Of a DNA stretch of 64,000 bases, positions 49,123 through 61,847 are shown piece after piece. A program made the translations under genes and the position numbers. Origin of the DNA: Hawksworthiomyces lignivorus (Eukaryota > Ascomycota > Sordariomycetes > Ophiostomatales > Ophiostomataceae); NCBI GenBank assembly GCA_002917075.1, contig NTMA01000066.1, forward strand, positions 124,001 through 188,000. Direction: 5' to 3'. Within the stretch, counting starts at the first letter, position 1; the number at the start of each line of letters is the position of its first letter. The notes under the pieces are model-generated. The model was not told where the DNA came from, made no database searches, and saw only the letters and a program-made list of their open reading frames with translations.

Positions 49123-50078
49123 TTGATTCAGCATATAGACGGTAAAGTGAACATAGGGGGCCAGGGTGATTGGTTAAGTTCATCCGCTCTCAGCTCTGCA
49201 AGACGAGCATTTTCTGATTATTGGCGTTTCGGAAGAGCGAGATTTTATTCAAGGCATGTCGGTGAACTTTTGGAAAGTTCTGTTTTTATAGGGTATTCCA
49301 CCGAAGTTTTTCTCGGTTTTCGTTTCTATAATTTGTACAAGAGCCATATGCAACTCATCCAGCCCTAGAACTGAAATATGCTCATATAAAATGTACAACG
49401 TGAACCTATTGTTGCTGTTGATGGCAATTAACCATGGCTCCTATGACATATACAAACCGTATTGGCAAGACGGCAGGTCTGACGAAGCTGTCAGCTAATA
49501 AATGAGAACAAATGTACAGTATATGACGCACAGCAACTCATCGCACTACACGTTAGTCCGTTGTTATGAAAGACTAGCTCTCATAATATATTTTTGTTGA
49601 AGCTATGTGTTGTTTTATATTTACGGTGGAAGTAATGTACGAAAATACAACTCAGACATCCCAGTTAATCGTAATAGAATATTTCCAACTGGAAAAATGG
49701 GTGTAGTCAAAGCAATCACAGACGGACTGAACTGATCTTTCTGTTTTCCTGTCAAATTTTCTTTTTCTCTCCTTTTTCGGCCGGATAGACTAGAAATACT
49801 ATTGCAAAAAAAAAGGGATATCTGGATGAAATGAAATATGAAAGTGAAAGTTGATATTAAGTGGGAAGAGAAAAAAGAAAAGAAAAAAAAAAGGCAGCAC
49901 ACCGAGGAATGACGTAACAAAAGAGAGCGACGAGACAAATCAAAAGATTCGGGGTCAGCAGAAAAACATGGAACAGATTAGGCCGGTTCTAAGCAATGCA
50001 AATGCAAGTCATTTCTTTGTCTCCCTTGTCCCGTTTGTTCTCTAAAAACTCTTTGCTTTCCTGTTCATTCTCATTGTC
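49123..50078. other. Convergent 3' spacer
   Basis: 0.96 kb between the carrier (+) and the phosphate permease (-). AT-rich with an A run near 49806; short frames only. Confidence 0.4.
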
Positions 50079-51938
50079 TTACGCCTCAGCAGGGTCAGCC
50101 TTGTTCTCAAGAACGGCATTGTTGCCGTTCCCAAAGTTGTGGGCATCATAGTCCGAATCTTCGCCCGACAGCTCTTCAAGCGTCTTCCGCTTAGTCTCGG
50201 GGATGAGCAGCGTCGAGAAGCAGCCACACAGCATGAAGAGAGCATAGATTTCCAGGACATGGTCCATCCAAGGTGCCGAGTTGGTGCTGGTGGCATTGCG
50301 GGTCCGCAGAGGTGCGATGGCACCCTGGCCGATGATGGAGCCGATCTTTCCAGACGCGGCTGAGATACCGTGTGAAGTAGACCGGTAGCGCGTCGGGAAG
50401 CACTCGCCCGGAACGATAAAGGTCGTTGTGTTGGGGCCAAAGTTGAAGAAGAACTGAGCAAGCACATAGATGGCAAGCAGGCCATTAGAGGAAATATGAT
50501 TGTAGCCAAAGCCCATGCCGATGAAGAGAATGGTCAGAATAGCAAAGCCGCCAAACTGGAGCGTCTTGCGGCCCACCGTGTCGATGGTGGCCACGGCAAA
50601 CCAGTAGCCCGGAACAGCACCGGCCAGGACGATGATCAAGTTACCAACAGCGGTGTGATACAGGAACTCGTAGGTGGAGGTGGTGTTTGACGTAGAGTAG
50701 CCGATGACATTCAGGATGGTAGCATTATTCAAGGAGAGACCATAGTAGGCAATATCCAGGAAGCACCAGGAGAGGGCAGTGCCAATCAAGACCTTGGCGT
50801 TCTTCAGCTGCGAGTAGTGGTTGGCAAAATCGCGCCAGCTGGCACGGTTCACGTGGAGCTGCTCAGAAGCGACCTTCTGCGCCGCGGCACGGGAAACTTC
50901 GTCGGTCTGGCCCTCACCACGCTTGCCGCTGATGTAGGCCTTGACGTCGTCATCAGCCTTCTCCACATCGCGTGCAACATCAAACGTGTAGCGGGGGGTC
51001 TCGGGGATGGTCAAGCGGTAGTACAGGGCAATGCATCCCGGGACAGCGCCAAAGCCGATCAGCGTCCGCCACATCTTGTCAACAGCAATAGCGCAGACGC
51101 CAGTGCAGGTGGCCGTCTTGGATGCCGTCAAGAGGGACTGCTTGAAGCCAAGGGTGACGAAAAGCATGACGAAAGCAGCAGTCAGCTGTCCAAAACCTTG
51201 CATAGCGAAGACAGCACCCATCATAGCACCTCTCCACTTCGTGGTAGCAAACCTATGAGAATGTTATTAGCTGATTTTACAAAATATCATAGCAAAATTA
51301 TCTGCAAAAGAGGGGAAATAAACATACTCAGATGTGATAATGGAAGACAAGGGGTAGTCACCACCGATACCAATGCCCATGATCACACGCCAGAAAATAA
51401 CGAGGCCAATCACGTCCATCGATGGAGAGCCGCTGCTGAGCGCCTGAGCGAGGGTAGCAAAGATAATGATAACGAGTTCGATACCGTACATCCGTTTACG
51501 ACCGAGCTGTACAAAATTGTTAGCAAACAAGTATGATACTCACTCAATATAGTGAGATTCAGAGTAGAGCGGGCTTACAAAATCTGCGAGAATACCGAAA
51601 ACAAGCTGGCCAACGACGGTGCCAGCTGAGGTGGACAGCTTGATAGCCGTGTCCGAGTTGGTGGGCATGCTTCCTTTACCGGGATAGTAGACAATACCCA
51701 GCATAGTGGTGAGGAGAGAGACGGCAAAGATGTCATACGAGTCTGTGAAGAAACCAACACCAGCAACAACAATAGCGCGAACATGGTACCAGCCAAACGG
51801 GGCCTTGTCGACCTCAGCAAGGGCAAGGCGGCGTCGCTCGTTAGGATCCTGGACGTGCAAAAAGTCGTTGTGAAAGTTGTGGTACGCAGCATTGCCGCCA
51901 GATGTTTTCTGGACGGCTGCCGGAGCAATGTCCGCCAT
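50079..51938 (-). CDS. PHO84: High-affinity inorganic phosphate permease (PHO84/PHO-5 type, MFS)
   Basis: H+/phosphate symporter of the plasma membrane. Exons 51938-51579, 51506-51328 and 51252-50079 join in frame to 570 aa. Seen: WYHVRAIVVAGVGFFTDSYDIFAVSLL as first helix (given in part), GILADF/LGRKRMYG across intron 1 (the MFS loop 2-3 motif), RVIMGIGIGGDYPLSSIITSE across intron 2, then PETPRYTFDVARD before the large central loop, and WCFLDIAYYGLSLNNATIL, GECFPTRYRSTSHGISAASGKIG and LIPETKRKTLEELSGE. Twelve helices in all. The order and motifs are those of the PHS family. Start MADIAPAAVQKTSGG is the first in-frame ATG. Phosphate-starvation control is typical of the family, but I saw no CACGTG in the adjoining upstream DNA. 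Confidence 0.94.
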
Positions 51939-54900
51939 TGTGGGTGAGAGGGGAGGAGGGACAGCTAAAAAAAATTTTAAAAAACGTATGAAAGAGTGTA
52001 CGAAATAAAGTGGTGGATTGTTCGGAGGCAATGTCAAAACACACACGCAGACACAACTATTGTGAAAGGTGAGTGAAGTGAATATTAAAGAAGCGGCCTT
52101 GAACTACAAGAACGAGAGAAAAGGAGAGGAACAAGAAGGGATGTGGATAAGAGAGAAAGAGGTTATATCCAGTTATAAACAAAATGAGCCCATCCAAAAA
52201 GGAAATGGGAAAAACGCCTACAGTCTAGAACGGGCAGAAGAAAATCCTCATGAGATGGAAAGGAACTCCTTGCAAACAACAGCTATCAGAATTAGCAGCG
52301 ACCGAGCACCCCTTGCAATTCACATGCATGTACATGAAATTCGCCTACAGTTCGTAATATTATGGAGAACTAGGAACAAGGATAGTTGGAACCGGGGGTG
52401 TGGAGGCAAGTGGAAAAGGGGGGTGTTTTACAGAAAATGCTCGGTGAGATATTTGGGAACAGGGACGAGCAGTGCTTTTTCTATATTTCACATTGACGAT
52501 TTCGTGTCGTGGAGCCACACAGGCGCGACAACATCAGCAAATACGCAAAGGATTGCTACCGACTCACCCACATCAGGGAAAAAGAAAAAGCTTACCACCC
52601 GCCGATAGCTCTGCGCAATGTCTTGGCTCTCTGAGCAGATTCGCTCCTTGGCAATAGATCCTCTTTCCTTCACATTTTCGCCCTTGATTCTAATATTCTT
52701 TGTCTTGGCTGCATTGGATACATTTCTCGTTTCCGAGCTGTCTTGATCTCACTGAGGCGTCCATCATTTCGTATCCCGTATTCATTGCGTCCTGTTCCTC
52801 ATTTTTAGGGCCTTCTTGCCCACGCTGACTCGGCTATGCCTCGCCGCCTACAATCGGTCATCTAAAGTGGCCTGGAGAGGCAAAACCCAGGCAGCTTTAA
52901 TGTTTCCACTTGCCACAGCCACCAAACATCGCTGCATTTTTTTCGCTTTACAACTATTAGCTTCTTCTAGCCCATAAAGTGGTATTCGTCTGAGGCGGAG
53001 CTGAAGCTGGAGAGTTTCGCTGTTGTTTGATGGGGGTTTCTGCTCTGCTAGGCCACTTTCGATTGCTTCCTTCTTCTCTAGTCTTCCCTATTTTGCTTCT
53101 TGATCCATCTCAGCAATGTCCTGACCTAACACCCCTCCCCCCGGAGAGGAGTCGACGTCGTAAGCATGATATTTTACTTCTATTTTTTTCTTTTTTTTCA
53201 ATTAGATCCAACGGGTAGCGTCTCAGCATTAAAGTTTAGTGGGCATTGTCGATTGCACTGTCACCTTTCAAATTTCGAGAGGTCCATCCTCCTGTCTAGA
53301 TCAGCTTCGGCGGTCCCTGAAAGAGGAAGGCAGCCGCTCCAATACCTTCACTGGTTCTTTGGAAGGCCTCTTTCTTCATTTGGACTTAAGACGGCCTCTC
53401 GGCCAATCAACTTATAGATCTTATTCCAGCTTTTTGAGAGGGATCAATGCACGGACCAAGAAAATTGTGCGGGTCGTAGCGAGTCGTACCTGTATCTTCA
53501 AACACGTTTCTCAGATATGAGATCTTATTGGCTGTATTTCTTCAGCCTCTCCAACCTCACACCCTCCTTCTTCTACGAACTCTACCTAGCCTCATTCGCA
53601 GCTCCATCCACCCAGCATAGAAAGCCTGTTGCGTGTCTCGCGTGTTCAGATACGCAATGCTCGCAACCTTCGGTCAACTAAGTTGGTGTTGTTTTCGGAG
53701 GCTTCTACATAAGTGCACATACTGTATGTCAGCTGCCGCTCCCTGCTGTTATCTGAGTCCCCTCCCCACGCCTAAAGTTTAGTCGTCTTCTAGATTCTCC
53801 TTCTAGCGCCATCGTAGGAAAATCACCCTTTTTACGCAGGGCGCTATTTGACACATAATAATATTTAATGCCGAAACGCTCAGCCAGCTCTCCCCACTCT
53901 AGCCTTGGCCAACCAAAGGGTCGAATTCCACCACGCGCCAGCGTCCTATTGCGCTGACAGGCTTGGAGCAACCTAGATATATCATGTTGGTAGGTTGTCT
54001 TCACTCTGCCAAGCTTCGAGTCTTGGCAATACAAAAAGAGCAGGGCAAGCCCTCTCCGATGGGCGCCACCATGAGAAGAAGCTTTTGATCAGTCTTTTTT
54101 CCTATCTGCCCATTCTGCCTCGTCAACAGGTCATCTGCGATGTTACTACTTTCATAGGTACCGGCTCCCTTCGACTACTTTCGACTTCATTGACGGACTT
54201 CTTTTTGTTCTTGGCTGCCTATCTCACAAGCATACTTTTCCACGAAGTTCGCTTGTCTGCTCCGGAGTAATCCGTCCCCCCTTCATAGCATCTTCTCTCT
54301 CGAGGTATTCTGCAGAGGCTTGGCATCTTGGTTGTCTTGGCTCTGGGCTAAGCTTCTCTTGGCCCTTCGGTATTTTTTTGTCTTATTTCTCTTACCCTGT
54401 ACGACACATTCACACTACTCTCGAATTATCGCTTTATTCCGCGTTACCAGGATCACTACTTCGTTGCCTGCCATCCAGGAAGGTGGTGCACAGAGCGAGA
54501 TGCAATGAGAAAGAGAAGATATTGGATCGTGTGACATTCAGACCTACTTCTTTACACCTCGCGAATGAAGTAACTGATTACAAAAATAATTCTCGCTGTG
54601 CGGAAAAGAAAGAAAGAGTTGGATGGCTCGACATCATCACGGAACCTGCTTTGAATCCGACCGGTCCTCTCTCGGGGACTTGGCAAGTGAACTCTCTTTT
54701 CGGTCTCGACAATTCTTCCTACATCTCCCCCCCGCCCACTATCCAGTTAATCAACATTTCCCATTGAGGTGCCCACGGTAAAGTAACCCGTCCCCTGCTC
54801 CTTCCCGTTACTCCCGAAGCAGATAACAAGCTTCGTTGACATGACTCGTAAAAGAACCAACCTAGATAGGAATAGACGTCGAAAGATGCTTCCCATGCCA

Positions 54901-55498
54901 CGCCTTCGCTTTTATTTCTTGTCGTCGTGACACAGGCCAAGAAAAGCCAAGCACAAGTAATATCGGCTTGCATATGGGAAAAGCTTGACCACTCGGTGTC
55001 TAAGCAATCAAGCATGTTTTTCTCGCTAGTTCTCGCACTCTGCTGGTCGAGTATTGCCATTATTCTACCTCACGATGCTCCGTATTCAACCAAGACGACG
55101 TCACAAAATCGCTCCCCCCCTCCCGCGGCCATGATAAGAGATCAATCTTTTCACCCTTGACCCGAATTTCAAATCCACTTCAGCTTGCCTGCATATGGTT
55201 GTATTGAAGTTTCCTTCTTGGAATGGGTGACCAACGTAGTCGTACTCGTGCAAAAAATGAAGCCCGTGTTTTGCAATGGTCCTCGTCAAGCGTAGCCGTA
55301 AAAAGAATTTCCGATTAGCAAGATAGCTAACGCATGCATCAAAAGAACTCTACAACACCTTTCCCACATGCCCAATATTTTGGCGCGAGCCGACATAAGC
55401 CTTTTTGCGTTGTGAACTACCCTTTTTGTCTACAGTCCATATCTTTGGTATAAGTTCTTTTGCTTTTGTGTGCTGGACCTCTCCTCACCCCCTCTCTT
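51939..55498. promoter_or_regulatory. 3.6 kb upstream of PHO84, no gene recognised
   Basis: The largest frames (179 codons at 52069-52608 on +, about 100-130 codons around 53.7-55.1 kb) carry no recognisable motif, overlap others on the opposite strand and are probably chance. Much of the stretch is pyrimidine-rich on the plus strand. It may hold a long regulated promoter for the permease on the left; the right end is the 3' flank of HGH1. Confidence 0.4.
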
Positions 55499-56886
55499 TC
55501 ACACCTCGACTATTCGATCATCTTCGTCGTCTATTTCAGTAACACGTGCGTCTCCTTCGTCAGCTTCGCCACGCATAAGAACCTGCACGAGCCGATCACA
55601 AGCTTCACGCAAATCCTCATCCTCCACACGCAAATGCGTCTCACGAATGAGAGGGTACACCTTCACTTCGCGCATCAAGTCACGGCCCTCACGTGTAGTA
55701 GTAAGAATTGTCAGCGTCTCAACGTGGGTCTGCAGGATACTGCTGTCTGGATCGCGCTGTTTATCAGGCGGCAGCAGCTGGAGGTCCGGTAGCATATCCA
55801 TCATGTCGTCTTCGTCATAGCTCTCGTTTCCTGCCAGTGGTAGTAGCAAGTAAGGGAGAATGTTGATGTCAGTCTCGGACAAGAAGGCAGGATGGGACTG
55901 AACATCAAATGCCACATTTTTCAGTGTGCTAGCTACGCCCTTGCGCCTCACGTTAGATTTGTGTTCTGTGAAGACTTTGAGCTTGGTCAAAGGAATCACA
56001 TCATCGTATGACTGTCGTCGAACCAAATACTGTCGCATTTCTGCATGTTTTGCCAGGTCGGCAAAAAAATAAGACAGATAGTCATAGTCTGCTTTCTTGT
56101 TGTAGGAGCCATCCGCACCTTTTACAAAAAGGTCGACTAATTGGTTGATTATACGGTCGTCTGACCCCAAAGTCTCTGGTGCCTTTTGCTTCCGATCCAG
56201 CACGTCTTTGAGGCCATCCCACTTGGCAAGGTTTGCCAGTAACATAGCCAGGAGATTTGCGTTGGGTTCAGCTGAGTTCTATACGTCCAACCTCGAACGA
56301 CCAGAAAAGCCCAAGATGTCACACATTAGTTACAGGGATTTCCATTTCTCGTTAATCGCTATAGTGAGCACCTACCGTCACACGAGAGAAGATGAGGTCT
56401 AAAAATTTTTTATCCGTTGCGAGGTTTTCCAATATGTCCGCATCTCCAGACAAGTTAATGAGGATAGTTATCGCGTGCTGGGCAATTTGCTATAATAGCA
56501 ATTTAGTCTTCTGCTTCTCAAGTGAACAAACTCAAAGGCACATTTATTGTTTCCTGCTTATTCAAAGGATATGTTTATTTTTTTTTAAAATTTTTTTTGA
56601 ATGATAGAAAACTCACATGATAGTCGCCGACAATAATTTTAAGATTTTTCACAGGTTCTAGGTTGTTCACTTTGAATATGGATGGTTGTGTTGTTGAATA
56701 TGGTACTAGGTTCTCGACAGCAAGCAATCGGATTTGTGGATTTCCATGACCAATAAATCCAACTAACTACACGAGAACAACAGTTAGTCTACATGGATTT
56801 TTAATATCATGAAACGGAAAAGGAAGCTCGTGGTTTTGTTTCGGAAAAGCACAACAAACACAAACCTCCTCTAGTTCCGTAGGCAT
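55499..56886 (-). CDS. HGH1: HGH1, chaperone for eEF2 folding
   Basis: Cytosolic armadillo-repeat protein; yeast Hgh1 cooperates with TRiC/CCT and Hsp90 to fold translation elongation factor 2. Four exons, 56886-56866, 56766-56617, 56489-56376 and 56278-55499, all joined in phase 0, give 354 aa (yeast and human are ~390). Seen: MPTELEE/LVGFIGHGNPQIRLLAVENLVPYS, QIAQHAITILINLSGD, NANLLAMLLANLAKWDG, RRKGVASTLKNVAFDVQSHP, DINILPYLLLPLAGNE and PDKQRDPDSSILQTHVETL, in the HGH1 order. The first exon is only 21 coding bases. The three introns (97-127 bp) are longer than most in the window, the second being T-rich. The Glu/Asp-rich end DDEDDRIVEV is usual. Confidence 0.92.
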
Positions 56887-57356
56887 TGCGACCAGCTAGC
56901 CCTTGTCAAGCAACAAGATTCAGAATGGCTTATGAAATAAGGAATGTAAATAGAAGATTCTTCTAAAAATCTAGCTACTGTATATATATTTGAAGAAGGG
57001 ATGCTTGGCATACTATAATTGCCTGAAAGGTAAGCCCGTCGTTGATGCACTGTCTATCACAGATGCTGACACCGACAGATTTTTAACATGCGGGGCAGCA
57101 GAGCTTTATAAGAGTATCATTGTGGCGTTAAATGTGGCGGCATTGATCTTATCGATAAAGATATGAAAATAATTTTTTTTTGGTGCACATAGGTTTTTTT
57201 TAATGGGGCAATCGCCAGTAATGACGTTCATATCGCCATATCCTTTGACCGCCAGGGACAGAATTAGACCAAGACACAGCTCGTTTCGAACAGCCAAACA
57301 AGAATATCAACCCATTTACTAGAAGCGGCGAAGAGATAGATTAGATCTCCAGAAAT
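56887..57356. promoter_or_regulatory. Divergent promoter shared by HGH1 and ENP1
   Basis: 470 bp between the two start codons. AT-rich, with T runs near 57170 and 57193. No longer frame. Both genes serve the translation machinery, so co-regulation from this region is plausible but only inferred. Confidence 0.5.
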
Positions 57357-58926
57357 ATGCCTAAAGCGGTGTCGCCGGCCGCGCGCCAGGCACGTCGCCA
57401 TAACCCCCTCGATGAAGACCTTTTGGCTCGTGGGCTTTTGAAGCAAAAGGCGCCTAAAAGAAGAAATAAAGAAAGCAAGGACGATAAAGACAATGACTAT
57501 GTGGACTCAAAAGCTTCAAAACGAATTTTGCAACTTGGCCGCGAGCTAGAAACAGAAGGGGATGAAGAATCTGGCGGCGTGTTGGAAAAGCAGCAAAATC
57601 TTGACGCCTTCGGCTTCGGGTCTCGCTTCGATGAAGATGAGGTTGAAGCTTCAAATGATGGTGATCACGACGATGTTTGGTCGGATGAGGATGATACGGG
57701 TTCAGTCGGCGAGACCGCAGAAATCAACCCGGCCGACCTGGCAACATTTGACAAGTTCCTTCCGAGCCACCAAGACGATGATCCCATACTGAAGGACGGA
57801 TTAATACTACACATGACAGACCGAGTGAACAAAGCGGGGGGTGATAGCAGTGGGAAAGAGGAAGAGAATCACTTCCAGTCAGATCAACCAAGTGGTCGGA
57901 ACCTGGCGGATATTATATTAGCGAAGATTGCCGAACATGAAGCTGGTTTACAGAGAAAAGATGCTCCTGGAGTCGGTGACGAATTTCAAGAGGAAACCGA
58001 CCTAGACATCAATCCGAAGGTGGTTGAAGTATACACTAAATGTGGTATTTTGCTGTCGCGGTGGACGTCTGGAAAGCTACCAAAACCCCTCAAAATCCTT
58101 CCGACAATACCCCAGTGGGAAACCCTCCTTGAGATCGCTCAGCCAGATCAATGGTCGCCTAACGCCTGTTACGAAATGACCAAGATCTTCATCAGCGCCA
58201 AGGCTGAGGTGGGTCGTCGCTTTATGGAGATGGTTATCCTGGATCGGGTGCGCGACGACATCCGCGAGACAAAAAAACTCAACGTGCACCTGTTTGCCGC
58301 CCTCAAGAAGAGCCTGTTCCGCCCGGCGGCCTTCTTTAAGGGTTTCCTTTTCCCGCTTGTGTTGTCCGGCACCACGACTCTGCGTGAAGCCCAAATTGTC
58401 AGCGCCGCCCTCGTTCGCACATCCATTCCTGTGTTGCACTCAAGCGCTGCTCTCAAGGGTCTCTGCGACATTGCGGCACAAGTATCACCAGACACCGAAG
58501 GCCAGTCTGCCATCAGTGTGTTCATCAAGGCGCTGCTAGATAAGCGTTATGCTCTTCCATATCAGGTAAACTCTATCTTGCCCCGGCAGTTTATTGACGG
58601 AAATTTATTGGTATAGTAAATGAGCTTTGACAGCTAATACGTAACAGGTGGTTGATGCTTTGGTTATTCACTTTCTGCGCGCGCGAGCCACCGATGCCAT
58701 GCCAGTAATTTGGCATCAGAGTTTTCTGCTCTTCGCGCAGCGGTATCATGACTCTATCACCGAAGATCAGCGAGAGGCTTTACTAGATCTTCTCCTATCC
58801 CACGGCCATGCTGCAATTGGACCCGAGATCCGTCGCGAGCTTTTAGCGGGACGAGGTCGTGGTGTACCACTGCAGCCGCAAGGCACAGACTTCGACGGTG
58901 ACGATACGATGCTGATAGACTCTTGA
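57357..58926 (+). CDS. ENP1: ENP1/bystin, 40S ribosomal subunit biogenesis factor
   Basis: Nucleolar and cytoplasmic factor bound to pre-40S particles, needed for 18S rRNA maturation and export. Exons 57357-58565 and 58648-58926 join in phase 0 (ALPYQ/VVDALVIHFLRA) to 495 aa, the family length. The N-terminal ~180 residues are charged and disordered with acidic blocks; the bystin domain follows, with KVVEVYTKCGILLSRWTSGKLPKPLKILP (in part), QWETLLEIAQPDQWSPNACYEMTKIF, RDDIRETKKLNVHLFAALKKSLFRPAAFFKGFLFPL (in part) and WHQSFLLFAQRYHDSITEDQ. Start MPKAVSPAARQ is typical. The C-terminus GDDTMLIDS is acidic. Confidence 0.96.
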
Positions 58927-59740
58927 GATTTTGGATGTCGGTGAAAATGATTTCGGAAGGCCCGGGATTTTGAAACGCTTTCGTAATTTATGTACAAAGC
59001 TTATGGATGAAAGGGATATTTTAAAAAAGATCTTGGGGCACATCATGCGTATATATCTTTTTCGGTAGTGTTTATTCCGGCGATGAGGTCGCAGTTTCTT
59101 ATAATACGAAAGAATAACTAGGTAACCCGAAATATAACAACTTCTTCTTTGTTTATCATTGGTTTCCTTGGTCGTTTTGTTTTTGCCCTCTACTCTATTT
59201 CGCTTGCCATGGACTACAGCCAGATATCGAAGAGGAGTGAACAATACAGAAGCCCTTGGCTAATGCATCTAAATAATTAAAAAAAAAAAAAAAAAAAAGG
59301 CAACGAACATATAGCTAGTTTACAGCGCAACGTAGATATTGGCGAGGAGGAAGAGATATTTTGTACAGAAGCAGACATGCTTCCTAGTGAGGCGAATTAG
59401 ACGGGATGGTGGAGACCCAGACTTGCAACCAGTAAAAGTGGGGCAGTGTTGTTTTATCGATAGCTGCAGCTCAGAATGAATGCAATCGCGCATTTTCTGG
59501 CCTCATCAGACAGCTTAAAGATTCACCGTATACCTTACAAGTCTATCGCAAGTACGCCATCGTCATCAAATACCAGGGTCTGACATCCTCATGGGAACAT
59601 AAACGACGTTTTCTTATCGTGCCTCGGTTTTGCGACGTACAGGCCTACGGGCCATCGATCTTCGTTTCCCAAACAAACTTATACCGAAACAGATTTCATT
59701 CTCCCTTCTCGGATTCGCCCACCAGCCTGTCATACATACA
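58927..59740. other. Spacer between ENP1 and CDC73
   Basis: 0.8 kb; 3' flank of ENP1, a 20-base A run at 59279-59298, then the probable promoter and leader of CDC73. A minus-strand frame at 58843-59244 is antisense to the ENP1 end and shows no motif. Confidence 0.4.
59279..59298. repeat. Poly(A) run of 20
   Basis: Homopolymer in the spacer between ENP1 and CDC73. Confidence 0.8.
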
Positions 59741-61094
59741 ATGTCGGCCACAGACATTGATCCCCTTTTTTCTCTGCGACAGGCCATCGCTACCAGCACA
59801 TCTGTAATACCGACTTCCTCAGATGCTGCTGACGCGCCAGAGACACCCCTGCCACAGGCGCGTTTTCTACAGTTTGCTGGCGCGGATGGGGATCGGACTG
59901 CCCTACCAGTCGATGTGCCCACACGGTTTCTGTCCAACGATGCACCCGTGGACTTGCGGTCCATCTACTTTGCCTGGCTCAACCGTGAGGTCGCTATTCC
60001 CGAATACAACACTGCAGCGACACGCCTGAACGAGGAGCTAGCCGCTGCTGGCACTTCTGCCACTGTCCATAAGTTTGCGTTTGTCGAGCGTCTCGATTTG
60101 ATTACATGGCTGGAGGGCGCAAGCGAGGAGAGCGAATATATCAAATCTGTTGGAGGAGACCAGGTGGGTGGTGCTGCCGGCGCTGCAACCGGAACAAAAG
60201 CCGCAACAGGTGCCACGGCGCCTGCAGCCCGGGCAGGACGTGGTGCACTCCTCGACCCTCGGCTGGCGGTGATCTACAGCGGCGAGCGGCGTACCGGCGA
60301 CCATAACACGGTGCTACGCGGTATTAAACCTACGGTAGGTTATTTGATACTTTGTTTTCTGCACCAAGTCTTGCATTGCCACCTTCTGTTCTAATACTGT
60401 GCGGTTGAAATAGGACTTCTCACATGTGCGTAAGCTCGCGGTGCCGTTCATGTCTAAGAAGCAGCAGCAAGCCGTCGCCGTCGCGGCCGCTGCAGGTGCT
60501 ACAGATAAGAAAGCCGGCGCGTCGCTGCCGCTCAACCCCAAGGTTGGCCCGGCAAGACGGCCTGATCCCATAATTCTGTTGTCGCCATCTGCGTCGAGCC
60601 TGCTACGCATGTCCAATATTAAAGCCTTCTTGGAGACAGGCCGCTACGTACCGGCGGATAACAGTTCGACGGCCACTATGCTGCACTTGACACGCACAAT
60701 GAAGGACATTGATCCGACGCGTCCTCTGCGCTTTATTCTTGTTGAGGGACCCGAGCACTTCAAACCTGAGTATTGGAACCGTGTCGTTGCCGTCTTCACT
60801 ACAGGCCAGGCCTGGCAGTTCAAGAGCTATAAGTGGAGTAACCCGACAGAGTTATTCAAGCACGTGCAGGGTGTCTACGTCGGCTGGCGCACAGAGCCGC
60901 TCCCCCCCGGCGTTAAGGACTGGGGTCATCGTGTTCTCAGCTGTACCATCGACAAGTGGGCGGACCCGTCTGTACCGGGCGCGGAGACAAACCGGTGGCG
61001 CGACCGAGAAGTGGCGGAGTCGATCTGGAAGGCGATAGAGAACAACATGCGGCAAAAGGGATGGAAGCGCGACTCGGGGGCAACGCTTGTGTGA
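59741..61094 (+). CDS. CDC73: CDC73, subunit of the Paf1 transcription-elongation complex
   Basis: Nuclear subunit of the Paf1 complex, which travels with RNA polymerase II and promotes histone modification; the human homologue is parafibromin. Exons 59741-60334 and 60414-61094 join in phase 0 (RGIKPT/DFSHVRK) to 424 aa. Seen: N-terminal region with DPLFSLRQAI and TRFLSNDAPVDLRSIYFAWLNRE; an Ala/Gly-rich low-complexity insertion at about residues 145-170; LLDPRLAVIYSGERRTGDHNTVLRGIKP; and the C-terminal Ras-like domain beginning PIILLSPSASSLLRMSNIKAFLE, with RFILVEGPEHFKPEYWNRVVAVFTTGQAWQFKSYKW (in part). The usual frame MSATDIDPL starts at the first ATG that follows a stop-free leader; a longer non-ATG frame exists. 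Confidence 0.95.
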
Positions 61095-61820
61095 TGGCAT
61101 ATTACAAACTTGGTTAATAAATACTATTCGGGGGTCAAAATGTGGCTGGGGAGTATAGGTATGCGCTTCTCTTGAGGTTTCTTTTACTTTTTAAAGAGAG
61201 GTTAGGGGTGATAAGATGTGTCGATCTGCTCTGTTTAACTATTAGGAACGACGGAAACCAAGCGTCATGGGAACAACAAAACGAGTATGGCGTATTCGGA
61301 AGAATAAGATGAGAACAAATACAGCAATTGTAAAATAATGACGAGGGGCAAGACTTCGACCGGATAATAACGAAATCGCCAGTGGTATTCATTCTTGTAA
61401 TCGGGCCCATCTACATTTTTGGTGATACACGACACGCTCATGAGCATTCTGATGCTATTTGAGGTATTAACCGATCCTAACAATGCAAGTGGTATCTAAC
61501 AGGTACCTTACCGTCTGGTTATTATGAATCTTATGTTCCTGTTTGCTCTTCTTTCCGCGTGGATGTTTTAAATGACCAGGCTTTCTAACCTCCCCCTCCC
61601 CCAGAAGGAAAAATAGAGAGAAGAAAACAGAACAAGGCTTTAGAGGAACCACACAGAACTTAGCTCAGCCAGCGAATTGCAGATTCTAGTCGGATGGTGG
61701 CCAAAGTTATGTAAGAGCAGAGTAACAAACAGTGACTACTAAATTTCATAACAATGCCATAACTTCCAGTATCTCACTATCTTCACAGGTAGTCTGTCAG
61801 TCATACAATTTTAATTTTTA

Positions 61821-61847
61821 TCCATGTTGTCCATGTTGTCCATGTTC
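61821..61847. repeat. 9-bp tandem repeat (TCCATGTTG) x3
   Basis: Three direct units, the last differing by one base (TCCATGTTC). Non-coding. Confidence 0.7.

Noticed and set aside
52069..52608. 179-codon plus-strand frame upstream of PHO84
   Set aside because: No recognisable domain, composition dominated by purine-rich DNA, and it starts within the likely PHO84 leader on the opposite strand.
53729..54034. 101-codon minus-strand frame with ARGGIRPFGWPRLEWGELAERFGI
   Set aside because: The phrase looks protein-like, but I can place it in no family and overlapping frames on the other strand are equally open.
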